A stretch of 64,000 bases of DNA from an uncultured Prevotellaceae bacterium (GCA_946415705.1 CAMKTN010000002.1:1-64000), one strand, 5' to 3'; positions 47,101-54,665 are shown, counted from the stretch's first letter. The notes: a model not told the origin generated them from the letters alone. Made by a program: numbers and translations.

Positions 47101-47635
47101 GGTGCAGCGGGTCATGCTGGATGCTTTGCACCATGAAACCCGACGTAGGCAGGAGCAGTGTCTGGCGGTCGTCGTCGAGGGCTTGTGCGATATAGTCGGG
47201 ACGCTCTAGGAGGCTGTCGGCCCGCTGGTAGTCGGCATCGCTCATCAGCAGCGGCGCATGCGCCAAGAGGAACGACACCATGTCGGCCACGCCGCTCTCG
47301 TCGGCTTGCATCTGGATGTCCTTGAGGATGCCAGCCGTATCTACCGCCTGCAGCACCTCCTCGAAATCTGCCATCGCGGCGGCGATAGAGTCAGTGCGTT
47401 CCTCCTCGCTGACAGTGGGGGCCGCGGTGATGATGACGATGCGGTTCTGCCCACCGATCTGTTGATAGACGGACATATAGCGTGCGGCGTCAGCATCGGA
47501 TGTCAGGAAGTCTCCAATGTCCTCTTTCACGTGGATACGCGACGCCATGAAGCCGGCCACGACGAGGATCATCATCCAAAGGATGAGGAGCAGCCAGCGG
47601 CGGTGATGGAGTCTATCGTAGAGGAGGGTGAACAC
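44147..47635 (-). CDS. MMPL exporter fused to a PlsC acyltransferase and a truncated methyltransferase-like tail
   Basis: 1162 aa from GTG 47635. Residues 1-~790 form an RND/MMPL permease: TM1 (LLLILWMMILVVAGFM), a large periplasmic domain, a TM cluster, then a second periplasmic domain and TM cluster (FNYIGFVCSFVVFFFLWLSF). About 800-1070 is a 1-acyl-glycerol-phosphate acyltransferase (CNHQSQLDL, FPEGTRSKDREIHRF). The last ~60 residues (IPHCGQGEEAFVFALVHRD) resemble the SAM-binding loop of a class I methyltransferase but stop early. It should flip or export the lipid across the inner membrane. SNSPQPLSIKEATSQKYSLP and TGRGRGVG (about 400-430), between TM segments, are repeat-encoded. Confidence 0.85.
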   Translation of the reverse strand: MFTLLYDRLHHRRWLLLILWMMILVVAGFMASRIHVKEDIGDFLTSDADAARYMSVYQQIGGQNRIVIITAAPTVSEEERTDSIAAAMADFEEVLQAVDTAGILKDIQMQADESGVADMVSFLLAHAPLLMSDADYQRADSLLERPDYIAQALDDDRQTLLLPTSGFMVQSIQHDPLHLFSPVLARLNALRDGMDYVVEDGIIFTPDHQAGIGFVTSPFGSSESGNNRLLAALLDEAIDSLQQAHPAIRMTAVGAPLIAVTNADRIKADGILAGTISIILIGLILWLRFRRIGDIAWMVLSIATGYAIAIAIMGFYRDELSVIVLGTGSVLIGIAANYPLHFLDHTRHEPDRRKALADMVPPLLTGNITTVSAFACLAWMDSEAMRDLGILGALVLMATIFFVLVFLPVLIKSNSPQPLSIKEATSQKYSLPSLTGRGRGVGLPLLLLLTALFFYLSLQTTFDTNMQHINYMTEEQRENLSLLNIGLESAGATGVLAVAEKDDVDAALQSAEEMADSLRAAGLAVKSLQHLIPSQASQQRAIERWQRLLAKHGETLRTALLAEGQRQGFSAQAFAPFLTMLDETWTPQPIEAFAPIAEVVGGQYILTAEQQPARVISYVQDSVAMSDNDKVLWRQRLHEQGFLFDSRDLQSTLATTLSDDFNYIGFVCSFVVFFFLWLSFGSIELSLLSFLPLAVGWIWILGIMQLYGIQFNIVNIILATFIFGQGDDYTIFMTDGLIYERTYGRPVLRSYKESVALSAIIMFIGIGTLIFAQHPAMRSLAQVVIIGMFTVVLMAFYLPPLVFRWMTHEHGQLREVPLTMERFLITVFCSAFYLAGGLIYQPFAFIYSHLGRYTEARRLRFHKTLRAVSHFNISHIPGTTFTVHNPHGETFERPAIIVCNHQSQLDLMAVLSLTPKVVILTKKWVWNNPLYSLILRAAEFYPISEGYEQSQPHLESLIRRGYSIIVFPEGTRSKDREIHRFHQGAFHLAKAYGLDILPIFLVGLGDVLPKDELVFRRGKMHLEIGQRFATNDTAWGTTPRETTRLVHQLFVRHYAELRQKFCTVEAVVPYVRYQYKYKVRSVEREANRRLNEILANAAAIDQWTGGTEYRIPHCGQGEEAFVFALVHRDVQVIATDPDPEKLAVARNINIRLSNLRFEKLKV
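46309..46395 (-). repeat. Palindromic arm pair inside the MMPL coding sequence
   Basis: Right arm 46309-46345 (translated LPSLTGRGRGVGL, usual phase) and a diverged left arm about 46366-46395 (translated SPQPLSIKE). They are separated by only ~20 nt, with no start or stop codon between, so this pair lies wholly within one gene. Confidence 0.8.
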
Positions 47636-47637
47636 GC

Positions 47638-47672
47638 GGTGTAGTTTAAAGTTTAAGGTTTAAAGTTTAAGG
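47638..47672. repeat. GTTTAAAGTTTAAGG array
   Basis: Simple sequence between the GT2 gene and the exporter; it encodes the GT2 stop codon and last residues (H-L-K-L). Confidence 0.6.
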
Positions 47673-48403
47673 TGGGAGTGGAGATAATGGAGGAGCATGC
47701 GGGGGCCGCCATAGACGATGGCGAGGAAACAGAGGATGGTGTTGAGGACGGTGATGCGCAGGAAGTCCAGCGTAGGACGGAAATGCGACACGCGCTCCTC
47801 GGGGGCTGGGTAATAGACGCGCACGGGAACGGGGATGATGGGCGTGCCGCGCCAGGCGGTGAACACCAGCAACTCCAGCTCGGCCTCGTAGCGGGCGGTG
47901 AGGATGCGCAAACCGCCGATTCCATCGAGGGGGTAGAGGCGGTAGCCGGTCTGCGTGTCGGGAATCTTGCGGAGTGTCTGCACCGTGAACCAGAAGTTAC
48001 TGAACTTATTGGCAAAGACGCTGCCGCCCTGCATGTTCTTATCTGTAAAGGAGCGGCTGCCCACGATGAGCGCCTCGGGGCGCTGGCGGCTGGCCTCAAT
48101 GAGCGTCGTGGCATCCTCGGGGTAGTGCTGGCCGTCGGCATCGAGGGTGAGGACATGTGTGTAGCCGTGGTCCTTCGCCCACTGGAAGCCCGCCTTCAGG
48201 GCGCCGCCCTTGCCGCGATTCTGGGCGTAGGTGAGGATCTCGAAAGCGATGTCTTGCTGCAGGGCGCGGAGGCGGGACAGGGTGTCGTCGGTGCTGCCGT
48301 CGTCCACCACCAGCACCTCAGGCCACACCGCTACGCTCCGCTGTACGATGTCGCACACCGTGAGGGCATTGTTGTAGGTGGGGATGAGGAGGAGCAAGCG
48401 CAT
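47660..48403 (-). CDS. Family 2 glycosyltransferase of the polyene cluster
   Basis: 247 aa. GT-A fold: LLLIPTYNNALTV, VVDDGSTDDTLSR, LDADGQHYP (DxD) and an RxxRW-like region. It has the dolichyl-phosphate-mannose-synthase-like size. C-terminal hydrophobic segment (FLRITVLNTILCFLAIVYG). It might glycosylate the lipid or its carrier. 56 nt upstream of the exporter gene. Confidence 0.88.
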   Translation of the reverse strand: MRLLLLIPTYNNALTVCDIVQRSVAVWPEVLVVDDGSTDDTLSRLRALQQDIAFEILTYAQNRGKGGALKAGFQWAKDHGYTHVLTLDADGQHYPEDATTLIEASRQRPEALIVGSRSFTDKNMQGGSVFANKFSNFWFTVQTLRKIPDTQTGYRLYPLDGIGGLRILTARYEAELELLVFTAWRGTPIIPVPVRVYYPAPEERVSHFRPTLDFLRITVLNTILCFLAIVYGGPRMLLHYLHSHLKL

Positions 48404-48426
48404 TGGGGGGAATTGAAAATTGAAAA

Positions 48427-48792
48427 TTAATGGAGGGTGAGGGACATCTTGGTGAAGGTAGAGCGGTCATTGCGGAGGACGGCTTGCAGGGCTGTGCCGC
48501 CTTCGACCTCACGAATACGCGAGAGTTCCACGTTGAGGGTGGGGTCGGTGGTGGGCACGATGATGTCCATATATTTGATGTTGGCGATGTGGGCGACGTG
48601 CATGGGACGGCCTTCGCGTTCGGACATCAGTTCCTCGACGATGGCCACCTGACAGACGCCCGGTGTGATGGGATTGCCGGGGAAGTGGGCCTTGTAGATG
48701 GTGTGCTCGGGGTTCAAGGCGATGGTGTATGTGGCAGCGGCACCCTCCGAGGAGGCTGCCGTGATGTGGAAGAAGTCGTTCAGTAGTGTCAT
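48427..48792 (-). CDS. FabZ-like hotdog dehydratase
   Basis: 121 aa. KAHFPGNPITPGVCQVAIVE carries the FabZ-type catalytic His (His36) and Glu. Dehydrates beta-hydroxyacyl-ACP, giving the conjugated double bonds of a polyene when paired with the cluster ketosynthase and ketoreductase but no enoyl reductase (none is seen). Shorter than housekeeping FabZ. Confidence 0.85.
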   Translation of the reverse strand: MTLLNDFFHITAASSEGAAATYTIALNPEHTIYKAHFPGNPITPGVCQVAIVEELMSEREGRPMHVAHIANIKYMDIIVPTTDPTLNVELSRIREVEGGTALQAVLRNDRSTFTKMSLTLH

Positions 48793-48798
48793 GCAACG

Positions 48799-49245
48799 TT
48801 ATTCTTTGATGCGTTCAAAACGATAGTTGATATGATATTTCATATTGTTCAGCAGGAGCGAGTCGGGCAGATAGCTGGACAGCTGGCGGCGTTTGCCGGG
48901 CTCTACGGCCTTGTCGGCGGCCAGGAGGCGCAGGTCGGCACGCAGCAGGCGACGGATGTACCATTTGTTCATCTGCGGCAGCACGTTCATGACGCACACC
49001 TTGTCGCCGCAGCAGGTGAAGTCGAAGGCACGGATGCCGAACTCATTCACCACGGAACCCACCAGACCCTCGTCGGTCTGTCTCACGAGGCAGATGCCTG
49101 TCAGCGACAGCGTGCCGTGCTCCAGGGTGAAGTTCCATCGTGCGTGGTCGCTGCCCGCCAGCAGGAGCGGGTAGTCGGTCTGTGCCGTGGCGCTTGGCAG
49201 GGCAAGGGCGCAGAAGATGCTAATCAAGACTAAAAGCTTTTGCAC
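48799..49245 (-). CDS. Small secreted protein of the polyene cluster
   Basis: 148 aa starting at GTG 49245, overlapping the LolA-like gene by 26 nt. Signal peptide LLVLISIFCALALPSATAQ. No family recognised; a beta-rich protein with three Cys. Periplasmic location is inferred. The tight spacing suggests it works with the LolA-like protein in moving the lipid across the periplasm. Confidence 0.65.
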   Translation of the reverse strand: MQKLLVLISIFCALALPSATAQTDYPLLLAGSDHARWNFTLEHGTLSLTGICLVRQTDEGLVGSVVNEFGIRAFDFTCCGDKVCVMNVLPQMNKWYIRRLLRADLRLLAADKAVEPGKRRQLSSYLPDSLLLNNMKYHINYRFERIKE

Positions 49246-49903
49246 TGACGGGTTTGTTTTGTTGAATATGTTGGAACTCGATTACGGTGGCATCGCCTGT
49301 CGCCTCGGTCATCTCCACCGTTGTAACGATTTTGCGGGCGCGGTCGAAGGTGAGTCGTATGGTCTGGAACATCTTCTTCAGCTGCTTGTCCTTGGGCGTC
49401 AGCACCGCGATATAGCTCTTCTCGGCGATGAGCATCTTGACGCTGAAGTCCTTGGTCTGCGTGAGACAGCGGCCTGTGACACTGCCTGCCATCAGGCGCA
49501 CAATCTCCTGAAACACCTGGCTGCTCTTGATGTCGATGCTGTTGCGCTTGCTGCCCTTGGCGATATGCACTTTGTCATCGCTGATGATGAAGGTGTAGTC
49601 GTAGGGCGTCGTATATCTCCACCGTAGCTTGGCCGGTTGTGCAAAGGTCATCGCACCCTGGCTGACCATCTTGTCATTCATGATGCACAGGGTCTTCGTC
49701 TGCGTGAAGTCGCACTGCAGGGTTTGGATGTCCTTGGCTGCCGCGTTGATCTCGCTGATGAGCTGTGCCTGCTGTTCAGGGGTCGCAGGCTGCTGCGCCG
49801 CGGCGGTGCCGCAGCTTACGAAGAAACAAAGGAGTAAAGCCCCTCCCAGCCTCCCCAGGGGGAGGTGACAGAGCGATTGGATATATTTCGTTAGTAATTT
49901 CAT
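49220..49903 (-). CDS. LolA-like periplasmic lipid/lipoprotein carrier
   Basis: 227 aa from ATG 49903; the longer open frame to 50182 lies over the small transporter gene and is rejected. Residues 50-110 (LQCDFTQTKTLCIMNDKMVS, GAMTFAQPAKLRWRYTTPYD) match the LolA/outer-membrane-lipoprotein-sorting fold. LolA homologues are standard in aryl-polyene clusters, where they should carry the lipid to the outer membrane. The signal peptide contains CHLPLGRLGGALLL, encoded by a diverged palindromic arm (49838-49869). Confidence 0.85.
   Translation of the reverse strand: MKLLTKYIQSLCHLPLGRLGGALLLCFFVSCGTAAAQQPATPEQQAQLISEINAAAKDIQTLQCDFTQTKTLCIMNDKMVSQGAMTFAQPAKLRWRYTTPYDYTFIISDDKVHIAKGSKRNSIDIKSSQVFQEIVRLMAGSVTGRCLTQTKDFSVKMLIAEKSYIAVLTPKDKQLKKMFQTIRLTFDRARKIVTTVEMTEATGDATVIEFQHIQQNKPVSAKAFSLD
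49838..49869 (-). repeat. Diverged palindromic arm in the LolA-like signal peptide
   Basis: Minus strand CACCTCCCCCTGGGGAGGCT then GGGAGGGGCTTTA; translated LPLGRLGGAL in the usual phase. The position in the signal peptide matches that in the SusC/D genes. Confidence 0.7.
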
Positions 49904-49926
49904 TGTTCTTTCTAATCTCAAACTCT

Positions 49927-50277
49927 TTACTTTGCGATGAAATAGCAGCCGCCCATGATCAATAATACGCCAATCCATCGGGTGGGGGGTACCTCCTCGT
50001 GGAAGACCAGCATCGCTGCTATCATGCCGAAGACGTAGGCCATGCTGGACAGGGGGTAGGCGATACTGAAGGGGTAGCGCTTCAACATATACATCCACAG
50101 CACACCGCTGGCCGTGAGGCTGATGCCCGTGGCCAGGAACCACCAGTTGGTGAGCTGTGAGAGTACGAAGGCCCATGTCCATGACGGCTCACCCATCGCC
50201 TTCAGGGCAATCTTCAGCATCACCTGTCCTGCACTGAGCAACAGGCTTTGAACGATGGCTAAGAGGAGGAGGTACAT
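49927..50277 (-). CDS. Small four-TM DMT-superfamily transporter
   Basis: 116 aa, four transmembrane helices, SMR/EamA half-size; the YPFSIAYPLSSMAYVFGM segment resembles ArnE-like flippase subunits and small multidrug transporters. It might flip a lipid-linked precursor, or form a pump with another subunit; no second subunit is adjacent. Confidence 0.8.
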   Translation of the reverse strand: MYLLLLAIVQSLLLSAGQVMLKIALKAMGEPSWTWAFVLSQLTNWWFLATGISLTASGVLWMYMLKRYPFSIAYPLSSMAYVFGMIAAMLVFHEEVPPTRWIGVLLIMGGCYFIAK

Positions 50278-50283
50278 GTGGGT

Positions 50284-50412
50284 TGAGAGTTTAAGAAGTT
50301 TAAGAGTTCAAAAGTTCAAAAGTTCAAGGGTTCAAGAGTTCAAAAGTTCAAGGGTTCAAGGGTTCAAGAAGTTCAATTCTCAATTTTCAATTCTCAATTA
50401 TCAATTTCCAAT
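50284..50412. repeat. GTTCAAGA / AATTCTCAATT arrays at the KS gene end
   Basis: About 95 bases of AGTTCAAG-type 8-mers followed by AATT-type units. The stop codon and last residues (L-E-I-D-N) of the ketosynthase gene are within it. Confidence 0.85.
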
Positions 50413-52661
50413 TGGGCGAAGGTGAAGTCCTTGCCGTTGATGTCATTGAGGACGAGGAGGCGGCGCAGGGCCTGCGGCTTCTCGTAGCCGGGGATGAGCA
50501 TGGCCTCGGGCAGCTGCTGGCGGTGCAGGATGTGTGCCGCAGTATACACGCCCAAGCCGAAGGAGGTGAAGCCGTCGCCGAAGAGGTTCTTGAACTGCAA
50601 CAGGGGCGTGTCGGGGAAGAGACTGGCGGCGCGCGCAATCTTCTCTGTGTCGGCGGTGCCTGCTACACTCGTCATGACGGCATCCACGGCACCGATGGCC
50701 TTGGCCTCGGCAGCCAGCTCGGCGGCTGTAGGCTGGTATATGCGCTTGACGGCTGTGAGGCGACATAGCGCAGCGGCTGAGGGCTCGCGACTCATCATGA
50801 TGCTCACCGCCGTCTCGCCGGCCACCTGTCCTGGATTGCCGAAGACGCCGGTCTTGCACAGCATCTTGAAGAAGTCGGGCGTCATCTCATCCTGACCGCC
50901 CACGAGGGCTGTGCGGATGCGTCCCAGCTGCATCTGTGTCCACGCGTCCTCCAGCGCCCCGTCGAAGGAGGCTTCCTTGTGGGCGTAGGTGGCGTTATAG
51001 CCGTGGCATTTGGTGTGGATGCTGACCAGCGAGCTGATGGTGTTATGGGTCGATTGCATGAAGGGCGTGGGCTTGCAGTTCTCCTCGCCTTCGAAGCAGA
51101 GGTGCGACAGCAGGAGCTCCGTGTTCTCGATGCAGCCGAGGCCCGTGCCGGTGATGATGGCATCGGGGAGCTCCACGCCGCTCTGCTGCATGGCGGTCAG
51201 CGCGGAGGCCAGGGCGCGTTTCAGGAGCTTGCCCATGCGGCGCGACTCACCGGCCGACAGCCATTGCTTGAAGTCGGGGTCGAGGGAGCGGACGTAGGGC
51301 TCTTCATATAGGATGGGGCTCTCTAACCACTGCTCGCTGAGCGGTTCCTGAATGGAGATTTGGGTAGCGGCGGTGAGGTAGAGGCCCGAGGTTGAAACCT
51401 CGGGAGTGGTGGCGGAGGGGGTGGGGGAGATGGTGGTGGAAGGGGCGGGGGGGAGGGCTCCTAAGACGAGGGAGCTGTCGTTGCCGCCGAAGCCGAAGCT
51501 GTTGCAGAGGACGTGGCGGAGGGGGCGCTGGGGCGTCTGGTTGGTGACGGGGGTGATGCCGTCGTCCATCTGGTGCTGCCAGCCGAGGTTCAGGGGCAGG
51601 AACTGCTCCTGCATGGCCAACAGGCAGATGACGGTCTCGATGCTTCCCGATGCGCTCGTCGTGTGTCCCGTGAAGGACTTGGTGCTGCTCACGGGGGGCA
51701 GCACCTCACCGAACAGGCGCATCATCGCCTGGCTCTCGCTGGTGTCGTTGTTGGGGGTTCCTGTGCCGTGGGCGTTGATATAGTCGATGTCGGCCGGTTG
51801 CAGACCCGCATCGGCCAGTGCCTCTTGCATCGCCAGATAGGAGCCTTCGCCCTCGGGCGAGGAGGCTGTCTGGTGGAAGGCATCGCAGGCATTGCCATAG
51901 CCCTCCAGCACGGCCAGTGGCTGCGCGCCTCTGCGCTGTGCCGACGCCTCGGTCTCGATGACCAGGAAGGCGGCACCCTCGCCGAGGTTCAAGCCAGCAC
52001 GTGTGGCGTCAAAGGGGCGGCATTGCTCGTGGTCGAGAATCATCAGCGAGTTGAAGCCGTTGAGATGGAACATGGTGATGCACTCGCTGCCGCCCACGAC
52101 GGCTATCTCACGCTGCCCGCTGCGCAGCAGGTTGGCGCCGTTGATGATGGCGTTGGCGGCTGAGGAGCAGGCGGTGGAGAGGGTTGTTACGGAGGCAAAG
52201 CGCCCGAAATGGTCGGCGATGCTCTCGGTGCAGGCACCGCAGTCGTGCTGCGAGATATATTCCTTGTGCTGCTCGTTCTCCAGGAAGTCCGGGTAGAACT
52301 GCTCGGTCATGTCCATGCCACCCACTGTCGTGCCCGACACGAAGGCGGCTTGCGCCATCTCATCGCTCGTCACGTGCGCCTGCTGCAGGGCTTGCTCCAG
52401 CGCCATCATACCCATTAGTTCCGTGCGTGTGGTAGGCTGATTCTCAGGAATATGCATCCGCTGGCGCATCTCCTCAGTGGAGAGTTTTACCTCGCCCACG
52501 GGGAACTCGCGATGGGTGGTCTTTAGATACGTCAAGGCCCCGATGCCGGTTCTGCCAGCTCGGAGCGACGCCAGGGTTTCGGTAGTGTCGAGCCCTATGG
52601 CCGACACGATGCCCATGCCTGTTATGTAGATTTTTCTATTTCGTTCGGTGCTCATTGACAT
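50394..52661 (-). CDS. Ketosynthase fused to a second ketosynthase-like domain
   Basis: 755 aa; ATG 52661 or 52655. N-terminal KS (1-~420) has the active-site Cys165 in STACSSAAN, NAHGTGTPNN and SFTGHTTSASG with the two His. The C-terminal ~300 residues, after a Pro/Ser/Thr linker, match the truncated Ketoacyl-synt_2 fold (GTGLGCIENTELLL, STHNTISSLV) with no active-site Cys triad, so it may act as a chain-length-factor partner. In other aryl-polyene clusters KS and partner are usually separate genes. The linker includes TTPEVSTSG from a hairpin repeat (51385-51404). Starts within the ACP gene upstream (26-nt overlap). Confidence 0.9.
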   Translation of the reverse strand: MSMSTERNRKIYITGMGIVSAIGLDTTETLASLRAGRTGIGALTYLKTTHREFPVGEVKLSTEEMRQRMHIPENQPTTRTELMGMMALEQALQQAHVTSDEMAQAAFVSGTTVGGMDMTEQFYPDFLENEQHKEYISQHDCGACTESIADHFGRFASVTTLSTACSSAANAIINGANLLRSGQREIAVVGGSECITMFHLNGFNSLMILDHEQCRPFDATRAGLNLGEGAAFLVIETEASAQRRGAQPLAVLEGYGNACDAFHQTASSPEGEGSYLAMQEALADAGLQPADIDYINAHGTGTPNNDTSESQAMMRLFGEVLPPVSSTKSFTGHTTSASGSIETVICLLAMQEQFLPLNLGWQHQMDDGITPVTNQTPQRPLRHVLCNSFGFGGNDSSLVLGALPPAPSTTISPTPSATTPEVSTSGLYLTAATQISIQEPLSEQWLESPILYEEPYVRSLDPDFKQWLSAGESRRMGKLLKRALASALTAMQQSGVELPDAIITGTGLGCIENTELLLSHLCFEGEENCKPTPFMQSTHNTISSLVSIHTKCHGYNATYAHKEASFDGALEDAWTQMQLGRIRTALVGGQDEMTPDFFKMLCKTGVFGNPGQVAGETAVSIMMSREPSAAALCRLTAVKRIYQPTAAELAAEAKAIGAVDAVMTSVAGTADTEKIARAASLFPDTPLLQFKNLFGDGFTSFGLGVYTAAHILHRQQLPEAMLIPGYEKPQALRRLLVLNDINGKDFTFAQLEIDN
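51385..51416 (-). repeat. Coding hairpin repeat, copy E (ketosynthase fusion)
   Basis: CCCGAGGTTGAAACCTCGGG hairpin (51385-51404) and the AGTGGTGGC tail. It is placed exactly in the linker between the two KS-type domains. The stem is different again from copies A-D but fully paired. Confidence 0.9.
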
Positions 52662-52893
52662 ACTGAGCCATCACATGGACGCTCTTGAAAATCTCTTTGC
52701 CCTCAGCGGGACTCTTCAGCTTAATACCGTATTCCTTCTCCATCATGACAATCAGCTCCAGCGCGTCGATGCTGTCCAGTCCGAGGCCTTCGCCGAAGAG
52801 GGGTGCATCGTCCTCGATATCAGCGGGTGTCATGTCTTCGAGGTTCAGTACTTCGATGATGTGTTCTTTCAGTTCTTGAATCAATTCTTCCAT
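52636..52893 (-). CDS. Acyl carrier protein 2 of the polyene cluster
   Basis: 85 aa. FGEGLGLDSIDALELIVMM with the phosphopantetheine Ser41. Strongly acidic, typical ACP. It overlaps the downstream KS gene. Confidence 0.93.
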   Translation of the reverse strand: MEELIQELKEHIIEVLNLEDMTPADIEDDAPLFGEGLGLDSIDALELIVMMEKEYGIKLKSPAEGKEIFKSVHVMAQYVNEHRTK

Positions 52894-52921
52894 TTCTATT
52901 TATGTATTATTTAATGAATTT

Positions 52922-54646
52922 TCAATTCTCAATTATCCATAGTTCTGCTTCGAAATGCTCGTCGCAGGGGTAGTCAATCCATCCCGTCAGGGCGCTGCTC
53001 GCGGAGCCGTCGGCCATGGCGGCGTTCACCACCTGTGCCATAAGGGTTTCGTCGCGCCGCGGCAGGATGTAGAAGGATGTCTCGCCGCGGTACTGGTGGC
53101 GGATGGCCAGCTCGCCCGCCACGATATTCGGCAGGGTATATACGAAGTGTGCGGGGCTGGGGAATGAGGCCTCCAGGTCGCTGACCGTGGCCCAGTAGTG
53201 GCGGTCGGCCATGATCGAAGAGGTATTATTGAAGAGGATGATGGCACGGTCGTTGCGCGCTTCAGGCGTGCCCGTCAGGTGTTCGCCGCGCTCGGCTTGC
53301 AGGAGCAGTTCCGCTGCCACGAAGCCCAAGCGGCTGAGGCCGTCCATCTTATAGAATTTGGGATAGTCGCCGATGAATGTCTTGTAGGCCTCCACCAGCA
53401 GCTCGCGCCCGCGGCTTTGCAGGGGTAGTGTCTGGCCATCGAGGCTGATGCCGCCCTCGGTGACTTTGAGGTGATGGCGGAGGGTTGAGGGCTGAGGGTT
53501 GAGGGCTGAGGGTTTATGGTTGAGGGTTGAGGGTAGGCTCACGCTGATGGCTGCATTGCCGCCGCCGAAGCCGGAGATCATCTTCACGAAGCGGCGCTTG
53601 TCGGTGGCCTCGTGGCGGTTGGAGAGGCGGATATGTCCTGACACGCCGAGCTCTTCGAAACCGCGGGAGCCCAGGATGGTGTGGTCATGCAGGGCGGCGA
53701 TGGAGATGACGGTCTCCAGGATGCCGGCGGCACCCATCGTGTGGCCAAAGGTTCCCTTCAGCGCATTCACGGGGACGCTTTGCAGACCGGCACGCTCGAT
53801 GGCGATGGATTCCATCTGGTCGTTGAACATCGTGGCGGTGCCGTGGGCGTTGATGAAGGCCAGCTCGCTGGCCAGCTCCGTGGCGTGGATGGCTTGCAGT
53901 GCCAGACGTGCTCCCTCGCCCGTCTTCGAGGGCGAGCTCAGGTGGAAGGCGTCGTTGCGCACGGCTCCCGCCTCTATGCAGCAGGAGGCTTCCTTGTCGG
54001 CGCCCACGCCCTCGCGCTGCAGCACCATCGCCGCAGCACCCTCGCCCAGGTTCAGCCCGAGGCGCTCGATGTCGAAGGGTCGGCAGGCATCCTCGGCCAC
54101 GGCCTTCAGCGACTGGAAGCCCGAGACGGTGAACTTGTCCTGCACGTCGGCGCCGCAGACGACAGCGGTGTCGTAGGTGCCAGCCTCCAACAGCTGTTGG
54201 GCGAGGACGATGGCGGCCACGCCCGAGATGCAGGCATTGCACACCACGATGGGCATCGTCGTGAAGCCCAGTGCGCGGGCGATCTTCTGTGCGGCTTCGC
54301 CGGGGACGATGTCGGAAGTGGGCTCGTTGCCGCGTTGCAGTTGCTCGATATTGGCCTTCGTGGTGGCGAGGATGAAGACGACGCGGTCACTCGCCACATC
54401 GATGCCCGCCGTAGCCAGCAACGGCTGCACACAACGCATCACCAACGCCTCGAAGCGCGTGAAGCCGTCGAGGTGCATGGCCGCATTCTGCTCGTCGGTG
54501 AACAGGGATGCCGTGAACGCATCGGGCAAGCCCCAATGCTGCTCATAGCGCCGCAATGCCGACTGCCCCGCCTTCACGGCGAGGTAGTTCTGCTCTGTGC
54601 TCATGCCCATTGGCGAGATGATGTTATCGGCGATGACGCGGACCAA
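52922..54646 (-). CDS. Ketosynthase with an in-frame repeat insertion
   Basis: 574 aa from TTG 54646. KS domain (1-~390): Cys139 in CNACISGVAA, INAHGTATMFND and KGTFGHTMGAAG. About 400-574 is a second, divergent thiolase-like segment. Between them is PSTLNHKPSALNPQPSTLR (about 370-390), encoded by CCCTCAA-type units at 53480-53534. This looks like a repeat acquisition rather than a domain. Condensing enzyme for the polyene chain; possibly a partner for the KS fusion. Confidence 0.9.
   Translation of the reverse strand: MVRVIADNIISPMGMSTEQNYLAVKAGQSALRRYEQHWGLPDAFTASLFTDEQNAAMHLDGFTRFEALVMRCVQPLLATAGIDVASDRVVFILATTKANIEQLQRGNEPTSDIVPGEAAQKIARALGFTTMPIVVCNACISGVAAIVLAQQLLEAGTYDTAVVCGADVQDKFTVSGFQSLKAVAEDACRPFDIERLGLNLGEGAAAMVLQREGVGADKEASCCIEAGAVRNDAFHLSSPSKTGEGARLALQAIHATELASELAFINAHGTATMFNDQMESIAIERAGLQSVPVNALKGTFGHTMGAAGILETVISIAALHDHTILGSRGFEELGVSGHIRLSNRHEATDKRRFVKMISGFGGGNAAISVSLPSTLNHKPSALNPQPSTLRHHLKVTEGGISLDGQTLPLQSRGRELLVEAYKTFIGDYPKFYKMDGLSRLGFVAAELLLQAERGEHLTGTPEARNDRAIILFNNTSSIMADRHYWATVSDLEASFPSPAHFVYTLPNIVAGELAIRHQYRGETSFYILPRRDETLMAQVVNAAMADGSASSALTGWIDYPCDEHFEAELWIIEN
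53480..53534 (-). repeat. CCCTCAACC-type array within a ketosynthase
   Basis: Plus strand GGGTTGAGGGCTGAGGGTT-like units. The repeat is translated without frameshift. Confidence 0.8.
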
Positions 54647-54665
54647 TTCGTTTAGCGTTTAGGGG

